Source: JBAYST01 sp034932745 (GTDB lineage Bacteria; Bacillota_I; Bacilli_A; RFN20; CAG-826). From it: DNA of 64,000 nt. The notes below the pieces were generated by a model. The model searched no databases. It was not told the DNA's origin and was given only the letters and a program-made list of their open reading frames with translations. The DNA lies in contig JAYFOJ010000001.1 in assembly GCA_034932745.1 (NCBI GenBank), positions 186,001-250,000 on the forward strand, read 5' to 3'. Positions 36,923-45,332 of the stretch are shown here, in pieces (position 1 is the first letter of the stretch; each line of letters opens with the position of its first letter). Both the position numbers and the translations under genes were made by a program.

Positions 36923-36948
36923 ACTACCGATTTAGTCAGGAGATTAAT

Positions 36949-38418
36949 ATGAAATTTTTGGAAAAAGTCTTTGGCTTGAAAAAGCATAACACGACTGTCA
37001 AAACCGAAATTATCGGTGGTCTTGTTACTTTTATAGCTATGTGCTACATCCTTCCAGTCAACGCCGGCATCTTGTCGAAGATGGGAATGGATTCTGCAGG
37101 AATCTTTGTGTCGACTGCAATCGTCGGATGCATCGTTACACTGATTATGGGTTTAGTTGCAAACTATCCTGTCGTTCTATCTGCTGGTATGGGCTTAAAT
37201 GCTTATATCACTTATAGTGTTGCTCTAGGATTTGGCTTTAGTTGGCAAGAGGCAATGATTCTTCTTACCATCACTGGAATCTTGTTCTTCGTGCTCTCTT
37301 TAACACCTGTTCGTCGCATTATTATCGAAACTATTCCAAAGGATATCAAACTTATTATTTCTGCTGGATTAGGAGCGTTTATTTGTTTCGTTGGTCTTAA
37401 GAATGCTGGGATTATTGTTACGGCGGCCACTATTGGACCTAATGAAACAATTATTCCTGGAACTTTGGTTCAATTAGGAAACCTCTATCAACCAGCGGTT
37501 CTCATCGCTTTATTAGGTATCGTCTTAGCGTTTGGATTGATGTTCGCTAAGAAATCAATGATTTCTAAAATGGCAATTCCGATAGCGATTTTATTTACCG
37601 CTATTGTCGGTACTGTTACTTATATCATTATGGCCAACACTGGCGCTAATGCGGATTTAATGGAGGGATTACCAAAGGCTCCATGGATGGATGATACAAT
37701 TAGCGGAATGTGGGGAGGCCAAGGATTACAAAATGTTATTTTCTTTGGATACGTTGGTAATGACGTACCAACAAAACCTTTTGGTGACATGCTTCTAGAT
37801 GTATTAGCAAATCCAGGATCATACGTCGCGATTTTCTCAATGATTTTCGTTAACTTATTCGATACGACATCGACGCTTCTTGCCATAGGCAAAGATACAG
37901 GAATTATCGATAAAGAAGGAAAAATGCAAAATTATAATAAAGCAGTTCTTGCTGATGCAACTGGTGCATTGATTTGTGCTCCTTTAGGAACTTCGACTGT
38001 CACTTCATTTGCTGAATCTGGTGTCGGCGTTTCTCTTGGTGCTAAAACTGGTTTAGCCGCTGTGACTGCTGCTGGAATGTTCTTACTATCTGCATTTATT
38101 TATCCAGTATTCTCAATCTTTACTTATGGTTGCGTTACTGCTCCAGCGTTAGTAGCTGTTGGTGCAATGATCTTTATCGGCAACTTCAAAGATATTAACT
38201 TCAATGATAAGATTGCAGCATTTACAGGATTCTTAACCGTTATTATGATTCTTCTTACTTACTCAATCTCCTACGGATTAGGAATTGGCTTAATCGCTTA
38301 CTGCGTGATGATGCTCTTTGCAAGAAGAGGTAAAGAAGTATCGCCGGTAACATACGTTATAACAGGACTATTCTTCATAGCGTTTGCCGCAAACGAAATA
38401 ATTAAATTTATCAAATAA
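36949..38418 (+). CDS. NCS2-family guanine/hypoxanthine permease (AzgA/PbuG type)
   Basis: A 489-residue transporter with about 13 membrane segments for proton-linked purine base import. N-terminal TVKTEIIGGLVTFIAMCYILPVNAGILS and NYPVVLSAGMGLNAYITYSV are the AzgA-group hallmarks; NLFDTTSTLLAIGK near residue 304 and APLGTSTVTSFAESGVGVSLGAKTGL near 344-369 line the substrate path. CAGGAG precedes the ATG at 36949. Single gene with its own promoter and terminator. Substrate preference between guanine, hypoxanthine and adenine cannot be read from sequence. Confidence 0.92.
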   Translation: MKFLEKVFGLKKHNTTVKTEIIGGLVTFIAMCYILPVNAGILSKMGMDSAGIFVSTAIVGCIVTLIMGLVANYPVVLSAGMGLNAYITYSVALGFGFSWQEAMILLTITGILFFVLSLTPVRRIIIETIPKDIKLIISAGLGAFICFVGLKNAGIIVTAATIGPNETIIPGTLVQLGNLYQPAVLIALLGIVLAFGLMFAKKSMISKMAIPIAILFTAIVGTVTYIIMANTGANADLMEGLPKAPWMDDTISGMWGGQGLQNVIFFGYVGNDVPTKPFGDMLLDVLANPGSYVAIFSMIFVNLFDTTSTLLAIGKDTGIIDKEGKMQNYNKAVLADATGALICAPLGTSTVTSFAESGVGVSLGAKTGLAAVTAAGMFLLSAFIYPVFSIFTYGCVTAPALVAVGAMIFIGNFKDINFNDKIAAFTGFLTVIMILLTYSISYGLGIGLIAYCVMMLFARRGKEVSPVTYVITGLFFIAFAANEIIKFIK

Positions 38419-38419
38419 G

Positions 38420-38450
38420 AAAAGCGCCTCTTAATAGAGGCCTTTCTTTT
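38420..38450 (+). terminator. Terminator after purine permease
   Basis: GCCTCT and AGAGGC pair around TAAT, followed by CTTTCTTTT. Confidence 0.88.
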
Positions 38451-38459
38451 AAATAGTAT

Positions 38460-38583
38460 TTGCATTAGCTATTACCCTTTGGTAATATAATTAAGCACTT
38501 TTTAGTGCTACGGATGGTCCGCTGACGAATCACTATCGATCATGAACATCAAGAGACAATACATGTTAATGGAGGCGTAAATT
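38460..38583 (+). promoter_or_regulatory. rplS promoter and structured leader (candidate L19 leader)
   Basis: TTGCAT (38460-38465) and TAATAT (17-base spacer) form a fair promoter. Hairpins AGCACT-TTTT-AGTGCT (38494-38509) and CGGA-TGG-TCCG (38511-38521) follow at once. Low-GC Firmicutes have a known L19 autoregulatory leader at this position; I infer membership from position, not from a model match. Confidence 0.5.
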
Positions 38584-38934
38584 ATGAACAACAATTTAGT
38601 CAAAGAAGTTAGTGCGTCCCAAGTGCGTTCTGATGTTCCTGAGTTTTCATCTGGTGATGAAGTAAAAGTCTCAGTTAGAATCATCGAAAACAAAAAAGAG
38701 CGTATCCAAATTTTCCAAGGCGTCGTCATGCAAAGAAGAGGCGCTGGAGTAAGCGAGACATTCACTGTTAGAAAGATTTCTAATGGCGTCGGAGTGGAAA
38801 GAACTTTCCCAGTCCATTCACCAGTCATCGCAAGCATTGAAATCCTCAAAAAGGGTAAAGTGCGTAGAAATAAGATTTGGTACCTCAGAGGCCGCTCTGG
38901 TAAATCTGCACGTATTAAAGAAATCCTTAAGTAA
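38584..38934 (+). CDS. rplS: 50S ribosomal protein L19
   Basis: A 116-residue L19, located at the 30S-50S interface. VPEFSSGDEVKVSVRIIENKKERIQIFQGVV near 18-48 and SETFTVRKISNGVGVERTFPVHSP near 58-81 are the conserved blocks, with the KVRRNKIWYLRGRSGKSARIKE end. GGAGG precedes the ATG. It normally follows trmD; here trmD and its partners are inverted 4 kb upstream, and rplS has its own promoter. Confidence 0.97.
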   Translation: MNNNLVKEVSASQVRSDVPEFSSGDEVKVSVRIIENKKERIQIFQGVVMQRRGAGVSETFTVRKISNGVGVERTFPVHSPVIASIEILKKGKVRRNKIWYLRGRSGKSARIKEILK

Positions 38935-38954
38935 AAGATTTCACAATTAGTGAT

Positions 38955-38982
38955 AAGAACCCACATATGTGAGTTCTTTTTT
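38955..38982 (+). terminator. Terminator after rplS
   Basis: AAGAAC-c-CACAT pairs with ATGTG-a-GTTCTT, one mismatch inside the stem, followed by TTTTTT. Confidence 0.88.
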
Positions 38983-39003
38983 ATTAAAAAGTGTAATATT
39001 TTT

Positions 39004-39035
39004 TTGTGTTATTCTACTTTTTACTTATAATAAGT
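39004..39035 (+). promoter_or_regulatory. lepB-rbgA-rnhB promoter
   Basis: TTGTGT (39004-39009) and TATAAT (39026-39031), 16 bases apart. The -10 is inside ACTTAT-A-ATAAGT, a palindrome that may be incidental. Confidence 0.5.
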
Positions 39036-39049
39036 AGAAGAAAGAAAAT

Positions 39050-39727
39050 ATGGAAAATATCACTCAACCAGTTCAAAAGGAAAGCAAACTAAGTAAATTA
39101 ATATACGCTCTTATCTATATTGTTTTAATCATAGGCATTTGCATAACTAGCGGACTCTTATTTCATAAATACTATTTCACAACCTTTTATATCGATGGAC
39201 AATCGATGTATCCAACCCTCAATCGAAGCGGCACCGAAACAGCAGATGCTCCACGCAAAGATTTTGGCATCGTCGATACTCATCCTAATACAATAAATGC
39301 GATTAAACGCTTTGATATCATAACGACATATTATAAAGACGATTACGACCAATACGGGGAACTATTAAGCGGCGCTAATCACGAGCAAAAAATCAAACGT
39401 GTCATCGGCTTGCCAGGAGACACAATTCAGACATTAGCAAGAAGTATTTATATCGACGGAACAGAACTCGAAATACCATATATTCCTGGATCAGGGACAT
39501 TGAGCCTTAGCGGCCCGACTGTATTAGCAGAAGACCAATACTTTGTTATCGGAGATAACTGGGGTCGTTCTTTGGACTCCACCAAGACTAGTGTTGGGCC
39601 AATTCAAAAGAGCATGATTGTCGGAGTTCTCATCGCTATTGAAGGAACATGTATCCTTCATAAAGAAGCAATCGATATTTACGCTGACGACTTCAGTTAT
39701 TCGTGGCCGACTTTTTATAAGCAATAG
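39050..39727 (+). CDS. lepB: Signal peptidase I
   Basis: A 225-residue membrane-bound serine protease that cleaves Sec signal peptides on the outer face. One N-terminal membrane segment (about residues 18-43) is followed by the Ser nucleophile in GQSMYPTL near 53-60 and the Lys general base in KIKRVIGLPGDTI near 112-124. GDNWGRSLDSTKTSVGP is box E. There is an insertion between the Ser and Lys boxes. Adjacent to rbgA with 7 bases between, as in Bacillus, where sipS-type genes lie before ylqF in some species. Confidence 0.93.
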   Translation: MENITQPVQKESKLSKLIYALIYIVLIIGICITSGLLFHKYYFTTFYIDGQSMYPTLNRSGTETADAPRKDFGIVDTHPNTINAIKRFDIITTYYKDDYDQYGELLSGANHEQKIKRVIGLPGDTIQTLARSIYIDGTELEIPYIPGSGTLSLSGPTVLAEDQYFVIGDNWGRSLDSTKTSVGPIQKSMIVGVLIAIEGTCILHKEAIDIYADDFSYSWPTFYKQ

Positions 39728-39734
39728 GAGCATT

Positions 39735-40577
39735 ATGGAGAAGAATATTCATTGGTTCCCTGGTCACATGAAAAAAGCCCTTAATGAAATCGAAGAGAAA
39801 GTAAAACTCATCGATGTTGTTATCGAGATTTTAGATGCAAGAGCGCCACTAGCGAGCATGAATCCTTTTCTTGAGAATCGAATTGCTAATAAGCCACATT
39901 TAATCGTCATCAGCAAATCTGATTTAGCAGATCCTTTAGAGAATGAAAAATGGTTATCTTACTTTAAAAGTAAAGGATACGCAGTAATCATCGGAGATTT
40001 AAAAGACCGCAACATCATCCGTGTGATTTCAAAAGAACTAGTTACTTTATCGATCGCTAAAAGAGAAAAAGAAGCAAGAAGGGGAATGAAACCACAGGCA
40101 ATCAAATCGATGATTGTTGGAATTCCTAACGTCGGCAAATCCACTCTTATTAATAAAATTGCTAAAAGACCTTCGGCAGGAGTAGAAAATCGTCCAGGGT
40201 TTACAAGAGCCGAACAATGGATAAAAGTCGATAAAGACTTTATGCTCCTGGATACTCCAGGTGTTTTGCCAATGAATTACGATTCGCAAGAAGAAGCTGC
40301 TAAATTAGCGCTTATCGGTTCGATTAGAGAAGACATCCTACCATACGATATTCTCGTCACTAACTTATTAAAGTTCTTAAGACAATATTATCCGAATTCT
40401 TTGAAAGAAAGATTTGGCGTTAATGAAATTAAAGATGACGATACAGTCATTAATGATATCTGTATCAAACGCGGTCTACTAAGTAGTGGTAAATTAGATT
40501 TTCAAAGAGGTCGAGTACTACTTATTAAAGAATTTAAAGATGGGCTTCTTGGAAGAATGTCCTTAGAGCGTTTATAA
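39735..40577 (+). CDS. rbgA: Ribosome biogenesis GTPase RbgA (YlqF)
   Basis: A 280-residue circularly permuted GTPase needed for late 50S assembly. Motifs come in permuted order: G4 SKSD near residue 57, G1 GIPNVGKST near 128, G3 DTPG near 172. WFPGHMKKAL near the N-terminus is family-specific. AGGAG precedes the ATG at 39735. One-base overlap with rnhB. Confidence 0.96.
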   Translation: MEKNIHWFPGHMKKALNEIEEKVKLIDVVIEILDARAPLASMNPFLENRIANKPHLIVISKSDLADPLENEKWLSYFKSKGYAVIIGDLKDRNIIRVISKELVTLSIAKREKEARRGMKPQAIKSMIVGIPNVGKSTLINKIAKRPSAGVENRPGFTRAEQWIKVDKDFMLLDTPGVLPMNYDSQEEAAKLALIGSIREDILPYDILVTNLLKFLRQYYPNSLKERFGVNEIKDDDTVINDICIKRGLLSSGKLDFQRGRVLLIKEFKDGLLGRMSLERL

Positions 40578-41200
40578 TGCCACTTAATTACGAAAAGAAA
40601 TACTACAGCAGAGAAGTGAAGATTATCGTCGGATGTGACGAAGCTGGCCGTGGACCATTGCTTGGACCAGTCGTCGCTGCCGCGGTAATTTTACCTCGTG
40701 GTTTTTTCGATGAATCGATTAACGATTCAAAAAAGCTAACGAAGAAAAAAAGAGAACTTGCTTACGAGATCATTGTTAAAAACGCTATCGACTATGGAGT
40801 GGGCATTGTCGAGGCGGATGAAATCGATAAAATCAATATTTATGAGGCGGCAAGACTAGCGATGATAAAAGCCATTAGAAGCCTCAAACATCCATTCGAC
40901 ATGATTCTCACCGACGCGATGCCTTTAGCCTCTCTACACATGCCTTACGACGCGATTATCAAAGGTGACGCTAAGGTGGAGTGTATCGCTGCTGCATCAA
41001 TCATCGCAAAAGTGACTAGAGATAGAATGATGGAAGAACTCGATAGTAAGTATCCTAACTATGGAATTAAGAAGCATAAGGGATATGGCACCAAGGCTCA
41101 TATCGAGGCGCTAAATAAATATGGACCGATTCCTCATGTCCATCGGAAAACATTTCATCCTGTCTCAGATTTTTTTATCGAAAAAACGAAGTTATTTTAG
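40577..41200 (+). CDS. rnhB: Ribonuclease HII
   Basis: A 207-residue enzyme that removes ribonucleotides from DNA. The active site is built from CDEAGRGPLLGPVVAAAV near 19-36 (Asp, Glu), an Asp in ILTDAMPL and the later AASIIAKVTRDRMM. Its ATG overlaps the rbgA stop. Order rbgA-rnhB-dprA-topA-xerC follows Bacillus apart from missing genes. Confidence 0.96.
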   Translation: MPLNYEKKYYSREVKIIVGCDEAGRGPLLGPVVAAAVILPRGFFDESINDSKKLTKKKRELAYEIIVKNAIDYGVGIVEADEIDKINIYEAARLAMIKAIRSLKHPFDMILTDAMPLASLHMPYDAIIKGDAKVECIAAASIIAKVTRDRMMEELDSKYPNYGIKKHKGYGTKAHIEALNKYGPIPHVHRKTFHPVSDFFIEKTKLF

Positions 41201-41212
41201 CAGAACTTAACA

Positions 41213-41237
41213 AACCTCCTAGTAAGTAAGGGAGGTT
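41213..41237 (+). promoter_or_regulatory. Hairpin sequestering the dprA ribosome-binding site
   Basis: AACCTCC (41213-41219) pairs with GGAGGTT (41231-41237) around an 11-base loop. GGAGG is the dprA Shine-Dalgarno, 8 bases from its ATG. Only CTTTT follows, so it is a poor terminator and a better translational block. Confidence 0.6.
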
Positions 41238-41243
41238 CTTTTA

Positions 41244-42023
41244 ATGCTAACACCACGCAATGTACTAATCTTTTTGTCGACCAAGTATAAAGGAGACTGG
41301 GATCTTATTTATAAAGCTATCTCGAGCAAAGAAAAGTTACTCGAAGAAGAGGTAAATCAAGTCGTAAATAATATGAAATGTTATGCGACTACTTTAATTG
41401 ATGAAGACTACCCAGAGATATTGAAAAGATACCACAGACCGCCATTCGTAATTTTCTATTATGGTGATTTATCTCTAATTAGAGATTCGAAAAATATTTT
41501 AGCGGTGGTTGGTTCTAGAAAAAGCACCAGTTATGGCGAAAAGGCGACTCGACATTTTGTTTCTAGCCTAGCAAAAGAAAACATAATCATTTCTGGTCTA
41601 GCACTTGGAATCGATTCTATTGCCCACAACGAGACAATCAAAAACAATGGCAAAACGATTGCGGTTTTAGGTAGCGGAATTGATTATTGTTATCCAAGAA
41701 GTAATGTTTTACTCTACGAAAAAATTAAAAATGAGCATCTTTTATTGTCGGAATATCCAAATGAGGTCCCGCCATCAAGCGAGCATTTTCCTTTTAGGAA
41801 TAGATTGATTTCTGGATTAGCTTGGGGCGTTTTTGTTCCCGAGGCTTATGAAAAGTCTGGAACATCGATAACGGTAGGCCACGCGGTATACCAAGGTAAA
41901 GAGGTTATGTGCCTTCCACATGAATACAATAAAAAGAGTTATAACAACCGTTTGATTAAAGAAGGAGCGGTTCTAGTTGAGGGTCCAGAACAGGTCATTG
42001 AGCAGTGTCCAAATCACCTCTAA
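41244..42023 (+). CDS. dprA: DNA-processing protein DprA (Smf)
   Basis: A 259-residue DprA, which binds incoming single strands in transformation and loads RecA. The Rossmann core has ILAVVGSRKSTSYGEKAT near 88-105, ISGLALGIDSIAHNETI near 117-133, TIAVLGSGIDYCYPRSN near 137-153 and FPFRNRLISGLAWGVFVPEA near 182-201. A short SAM-like N-terminal region precedes it; a C-terminal winged helix seems to be absent. Whether the strain is naturally competent cannot be told from this gene alone. Confidence 0.94.
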   Translation: MLTPRNVLIFLSTKYKGDWDLIYKAISSKEKLLEEEVNQVVNNMKCYATTLIDEDYPEILKRYHRPPFVIFYYGDLSLIRDSKNILAVVGSRKSTSYGEKATRHFVSSLAKENIIISGLALGIDSIAHNETIKNNGKTIAVLGSGIDYCYPRSNVLLYEKIKNEHLLLSEYPNEVPPSSEHFPFRNRLISGLAWGVFVPEAYEKSGTSITVGHAVYQGKEVMCLPHEYNKKSYNNRLIKEGAVLVEGPEQVIEQCPNHL

Positions 42024-42067
42024 AAATTTTCATATCCTATTTATTAAGGATATAAGGGAATAAGCGT

Positions 42068-42096
42068 TTGACTTTGAAAGCGCTGGTGCCTATAGT
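42068..42096 (+). promoter_or_regulatory. topA promoter
   Basis: TTGACT and TATAGT with a 17-base spacer, about 28 bases before the start codon. An isolated hairpin ATATCCT/AGGATAT (42032-42053) without T run lies just upstream. Confidence 0.7.
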
Positions 42097-42123
42097 ATCC
42101 TACGGTATTCAAGAGGAAAAACT

Positions 42124-44211
42124 GTGAAATTAATCATCGTCGAATCGCCGACTAAGTGCGATACAATTAAAAGATATCTCGGACAAGACTATCAAGTTAT
42201 GGCCTCCAAAGGTCATATTAGAGACCTAGCCACAAGTGGCAAAGGTGGTTTAGGTGTAGACATCGATAACGGCTTTAAGGCTACTTATGTCGTTAACAAA
42301 AAACAAATGCCAACTGTAAGAGAACTTCAAAAGGCAGTAAAAGAAGCTGATGAAGTCATTCTTGCAACCGACCCAGATAGAGAAGGTGAAGCTATTGCTT
42401 GGCATCTTGCTCAAGTCTTGAAACTCGATACTGAAAAGACAAAAAGACTAGAATTCCACGAAATTACTCGTGATTCAATCATCGGCGCTATCGAGACGCC
42501 AAGAAACATCGATTTGAATCTAGTCGAATCTCAAGAAACAAGAAGAATTGTCGACCGTATTATTGGCTTTAAACTTTCTTCCTTGCTCTTCAAAAAGATG
42601 AAATCTCGTTCTGCTGGAAGAGTTCAATCAGCCACTTTGAAGATCATCGCTGATCACGATAGCGAAATTAAAGCTTTCGTTCCAGAAGAATATTGGAAGA
42701 TTACGACTGTTGCCAAAATCGATGACAAAGAGATACCAATTGATATCAAATCGATTAATGGTAAGGATGCCAAGGTTACTAATGGTGTCGATGCGCAAAA
42801 AGTTATCGATCAAATACCAGCTAAAGTAAAGGTTATTAAGGTCAAAAAAGAAGTGAAGAGTCGCGAATCTAAAGAACCATTCATTACGTCAACTTTGCAA
42901 CAAGCGGCCTATAATAAATTTAAGTACAAGACTAGCAAAACTCAACTTATTGCCCAGAAGTTATACGAGGGTATTAGTTTAAAAGATGAACATGTCGGTC
43001 TTATCACTTATATGAGAACGGACTCGACGAGACTTTCTGCAACATTCATTCAAAGAGCCAAGAGTTATATCATCGAAACTTTCGGCGAAGAATATATCGG
43101 AAGAGTAAAAGGCGGAAAAGATAAAGACAACGAGTTATCGCAAGATGCTCATGAAGCGATTAGACCTACTGGTAATCACCGCACTCCTCAGTCTCTTCGT
43201 CCATATCTATCAAATGATGAATATAACATCTACAAATTGATATATGATCGCGCTGTTGCATCGTTGATGGCGCCTAAAAAAGAAGAGGTCACAAATGTGA
43301 CTCTTGAAGGAAATGGTCTAACATTCAATTTACAAGGAACACGCACTGTTTTCGAAGGCTATGAAGCTCTTTATCGCGATGATGAAGATAACTCAACTGA
43401 TAAGAATTTACCAGTAATCGAAGAAGGCAATGTGTTTGATATCGTTAAGAAGAGTAAAGAACAAGCGTTCACTCAGCCACCTGCACATTACTCAGAAGCA
43501 AAAATTGTTAAGATTATGGAAGATGTCGGAATTGGACGTCCTTCAACCTATGCTTCTACGATTGCGATTTTACAAAAAAGAAAATATGTTTCAGATACCA
43601 ATGGTATCTTGATAACAACAGAACAAGGTTGGAAGACTGCTCACGTCCTTGATAAATATTTCCCAGATGTAGTAAATGCTGAATATACTGCATCGATGGA
43701 AGAAAAGTTAGACAATATCGTCGATGGTTCGGAATCAAGAATTGCTATTCTTAATGATTTCTATCATCCATTTATGACTGAAGTCGAGAAAGCGAATGAA
43801 ATTATGTATAAAGATAAAGCTGAACCAACTGGTGAAATGTGCCCAGTATGTGGTAAACCACTAGTGTATAAAGAAGGACAAAACGGTAAATTTATCGGTT
43901 GTTCAAATTACCCAGAATGTAAATATGTTAAAAAGGAACCAAAAAAACCTGCCGTTCCAACTGGTGAAATGTGCCCAGTATGTGGTAAACCACTAGTCGA
44001 AAGACAAGATAGAAGAGGCAAAAAATTTGTTGGTTGCAGTGGTTATCCTGCTTGTCATTACATCAAACCAGAGCACACCGAAGAAGAAAAGAAATGCCCA
44101 AAATGCGGTGGATTACTCGTCAAAAAGAAAGGCAAGTACGGCTATTTCTTAGGGTGTAGTAATTATCCAAGTTGTAATTACATGGAAAAGATATTAAAGA
44201 AGGGGAATTAA
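42124..44211 (+). CDS. topA: DNA topoisomerase I
   Basis: A 695-residue type IA topoisomerase that relaxes negative supercoils. Toprim motifs VESPTKCDTI and ATDPDREGEAIAWH are at residues 6-15 and about 78-93; the active Tyr is in GLITYMRTDSTRLS near 298; RSAGRVQSATLK and QDAHEAIRPT are conserved. Three C4 zinc ribbons end the protein, the first two sharing an identical 41-base DNA repeat. The start is GTG with GAGGA upstream. Confidence 0.97.
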   Translation: MKLIIVESPTKCDTIKRYLGQDYQVMASKGHIRDLATSGKGGLGVDIDNGFKATYVVNKKQMPTVRELQKAVKEADEVILATDPDREGEAIAWHLAQVLKLDTEKTKRLEFHEITRDSIIGAIETPRNIDLNLVESQETRRIVDRIIGFKLSSLLFKKMKSRSAGRVQSATLKIIADHDSEIKAFVPEEYWKITTVAKIDDKEIPIDIKSINGKDAKVTNGVDAQKVIDQIPAKVKVIKVKKEVKSRESKEPFITSTLQQAAYNKFKYKTSKTQLIAQKLYEGISLKDEHVGLITYMRTDSTRLSATFIQRAKSYIIETFGEEYIGRVKGGKDKDNELSQDAHEAIRPTGNHRTPQSLRPYLSNDEYNIYKLIYDRAVASLMAPKKEEVTNVTLEGNGLTFNLQGTRTVFEGYEALYRDDEDNSTDKNLPVIEEGNVFDIVKKSKEQAFTQPPAHYSEAKIVKIMEDVGIGRPSTYASTIAILQKRKYVSDTNGILITTEQGWKTAHVLDKYFPDVVNAEYTASMEEKLDNIVDGSESRIAILNDFYHPFMTEVEKANEIMYKDKAEPTGEMCPVCGKPLVYKEGQNGKFIGCSNYPECKYVKKEPKKPAVPTGEMCPVCGKPLVERQDRRGKKFVGCSGYPACHYIKPEHTEEEKKCPKCGGLLVKKKGKYGYFLGCSNYPSCNYMEKILKKGN
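43825..43865 (+). repeat. 41-base direct repeat, copy 1 (topA zinc ribbon)
   Basis: Encodes P-T-G-E-M-C-P-V-C-G-K-P-L. Identical over 41 bases to 43957-43997, offset by 132 bases, which is 44 codons, one zinc-ribbon module. Confidence 0.95.
43957..43997 (+). repeat. 41-base direct repeat, copy 2 (topA zinc ribbon)
   Basis: The second copy of the repeat at 43825-43865, including synonymous positions; the rest of the modules has diverged. Confidence 0.95.
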
Positions 44212-44226
44212 ATCCCCTTTTCTTTA
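44199..44226 (+). terminator. Terminator after topA
   Basis: AAGGGGA and TCCCCTT pair around ATTAAA, followed by TTCTTT. The topA stop lies in the loop. Confidence 0.83.
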
Positions 44227-44235
44227 TTTCCCCGC

Positions 44236-44241
44236 TATAAT
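44236..44241 (+). promoter_or_regulatory. Candidate -10 of xerC giving a near-leaderless mRNA
   Basis: TATAAT is 9 bases before the ATG, so the transcript would have a leader of 0-3 bases. No ribosome site and no good -35. Confidence 0.45.
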
Positions 44242-44250
44242 TAAAACAAG

Positions 44251-45153
44251 ATGAATAGACCCTTAAGAGAATTTTTAGACTATTTAAAACTAGAGCGTAA
44301 TTACTCTATTAAAACATGTTCTTCTTACCAATCGGACATCGAGAAATTTCATCTTTTCATTGCCAATGAAGGTGTTTTGATGGATGACGTCGATAGCGTT
44401 ATTATCCGTAATTTTCTTACAGAAGAACTAAATAATGGTATCTCAAAGAGAAGCTGCAAAAGGCGTCTTTGCGCATTGAAACACTATTACACATATTTGA
44501 GCAAGAAGAATTACGTTAAAGACAATCCGTTTTTATACATAAACTCCCCTAAAACAGATAAGAAGTTTCCTCAAGTTCTCTATCAACACCAAGTTGAAGA
44601 AATCCTTTTAGCGAATTCCAAAAGAACGGATGAAATAATGCCTAGAGATCAAGCGATTCTCGAATTGCTTTATTATACCGGAATGCGTGCTAGTGAATTG
44701 GTCTCTTTAAACTTGCAAGATCTCGATTACAATCGTCGTATCGTTAGAGTATTTGGGAAAGGACGAAAAGAAAGACTAATTCCATTTACTGAAAACTGTC
44801 GTTTAACTGTATTGAAATATATCAAGGAATTAAGACCTAAATTATCCGCTAAAAGCACAGAACCAACCAATGCTTTGTTTTTAAATTTTGATGGCGAGAG
44901 ATTAACTACTAGAGGTCTAGAGTTTATTTTAGATATGGTCGAACAAAAAACAGGAGAATTTATCGGTTTACACCCACATATTTTAAGACACAGTTTTGCA
45001 ACTCATTTGCTCGAGCATGGCGCCGACCTTGTCGTCATTCAAGAATTGCTAGGTCATGCATCACTAAACGCCACCCAAATTTATACCCATGTAACCGAAG
45101 AAGCGATGCAAGCATCATATCGTTCAGCCCATCCTAGAGCGCATAAAAAGTAG
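44251..45153 (+). CDS. xerC: Tyrosine recombinase XerC (CodV type)
   Basis: A 300-residue tyrosine recombinase for chromosome dimer resolution. The N-terminal SAM-like domain includes FLDYLKLERNYSIKTCSSYQSDI; catalytic Arg in YTGMRASELVSL near 145, Lys in GKGRKERLIP near 170, HILRHSFATHLLEHG near 245 and the Tyr in ATQIYTHV near 280. Location after topA matches xerC/codV rather than a mobile integrase; trmFO, clpQ, clpY and codY, the usual neighbours, are absent. Confidence 0.93.
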   Translation: MNRPLREFLDYLKLERNYSIKTCSSYQSDIEKFHLFIANEGVLMDDVDSVIIRNFLTEELNNGISKRSCKRRLCALKHYYTYLSKKNYVKDNPFLYINSPKTDKKFPQVLYQHQVEEILLANSKRTDEIMPRDQAILELLYYTGMRASELVSLNLQDLDYNRRIVRVFGKGRKERLIPFTENCRLTVLKYIKELRPKLSAKSTEPTNALFLNFDGERLTTRGLEFILDMVEQKTGEFIGLHPHILRHSFATHLLEHGADLVVIQELLGHASLNATQIYTHVTEEAMQASYRSAHPRAHKK

Positions 45154-45184
45154 ACTTAGAAACCCTTGATTTATCAAATTGTTT

Positions 45185-45213
45185 TTGGCGTATTTATATT
45201 ATTGTGATACAAT
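45185..45213 (+). promoter_or_regulatory. rpsB operon promoter
   Basis: TTGGCG and extended -10 TGATACAAT, 17 bases apart. Start predicted near 45220, immediately at the structured leader. Confidence 0.7.
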
Positions 45214-45220
45214 AAACCCG

Positions 45221-45332
45221 CTCTACAGACGTAGAGACTACACACACTGCGGATTCGACCTCCACGGTCTTACCTAAAATTGGTAAGGGAGCGTCGTTAG
45301 AAACAGTGGAGGATACAACTAATGAAGGAGGT
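45221..45332 (+). promoter_or_regulatory. Structured rpsB leader (candidate S2 autoregulatory RNA)
   Basis: CTCTAC/GTAGAG (45221-45236) forms a first hairpin. CCTCCAC (45259-45265) pairs with GTGGAGG (45306-45312), enclosing CTTACC/GGTAAG (45269-45287). The long helix ends 11 bases before GAAGGAGGT, the rpsB ribosome site, so it could control access. Confidence 0.55.

Noticed and set aside
36841..36948. Purine riboswitch before the purine permease
   Set aside because: The leader after the promoter is only about 20 bases, and no purine aptamer core (TATA...TTTCTACC) is present.
42032..42053. Hairpin ATATCCT/AGGATAT as a dprA terminator
   Set aside because: No T run follows; kept only as a remark under the topA promoter.
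44251..45153. Tyrosine recombinase as an integrase of a mobile element
   Set aside because: Housekeeping XerC position after topA, no attachment repeats, tRNA target or phage genes nearby.
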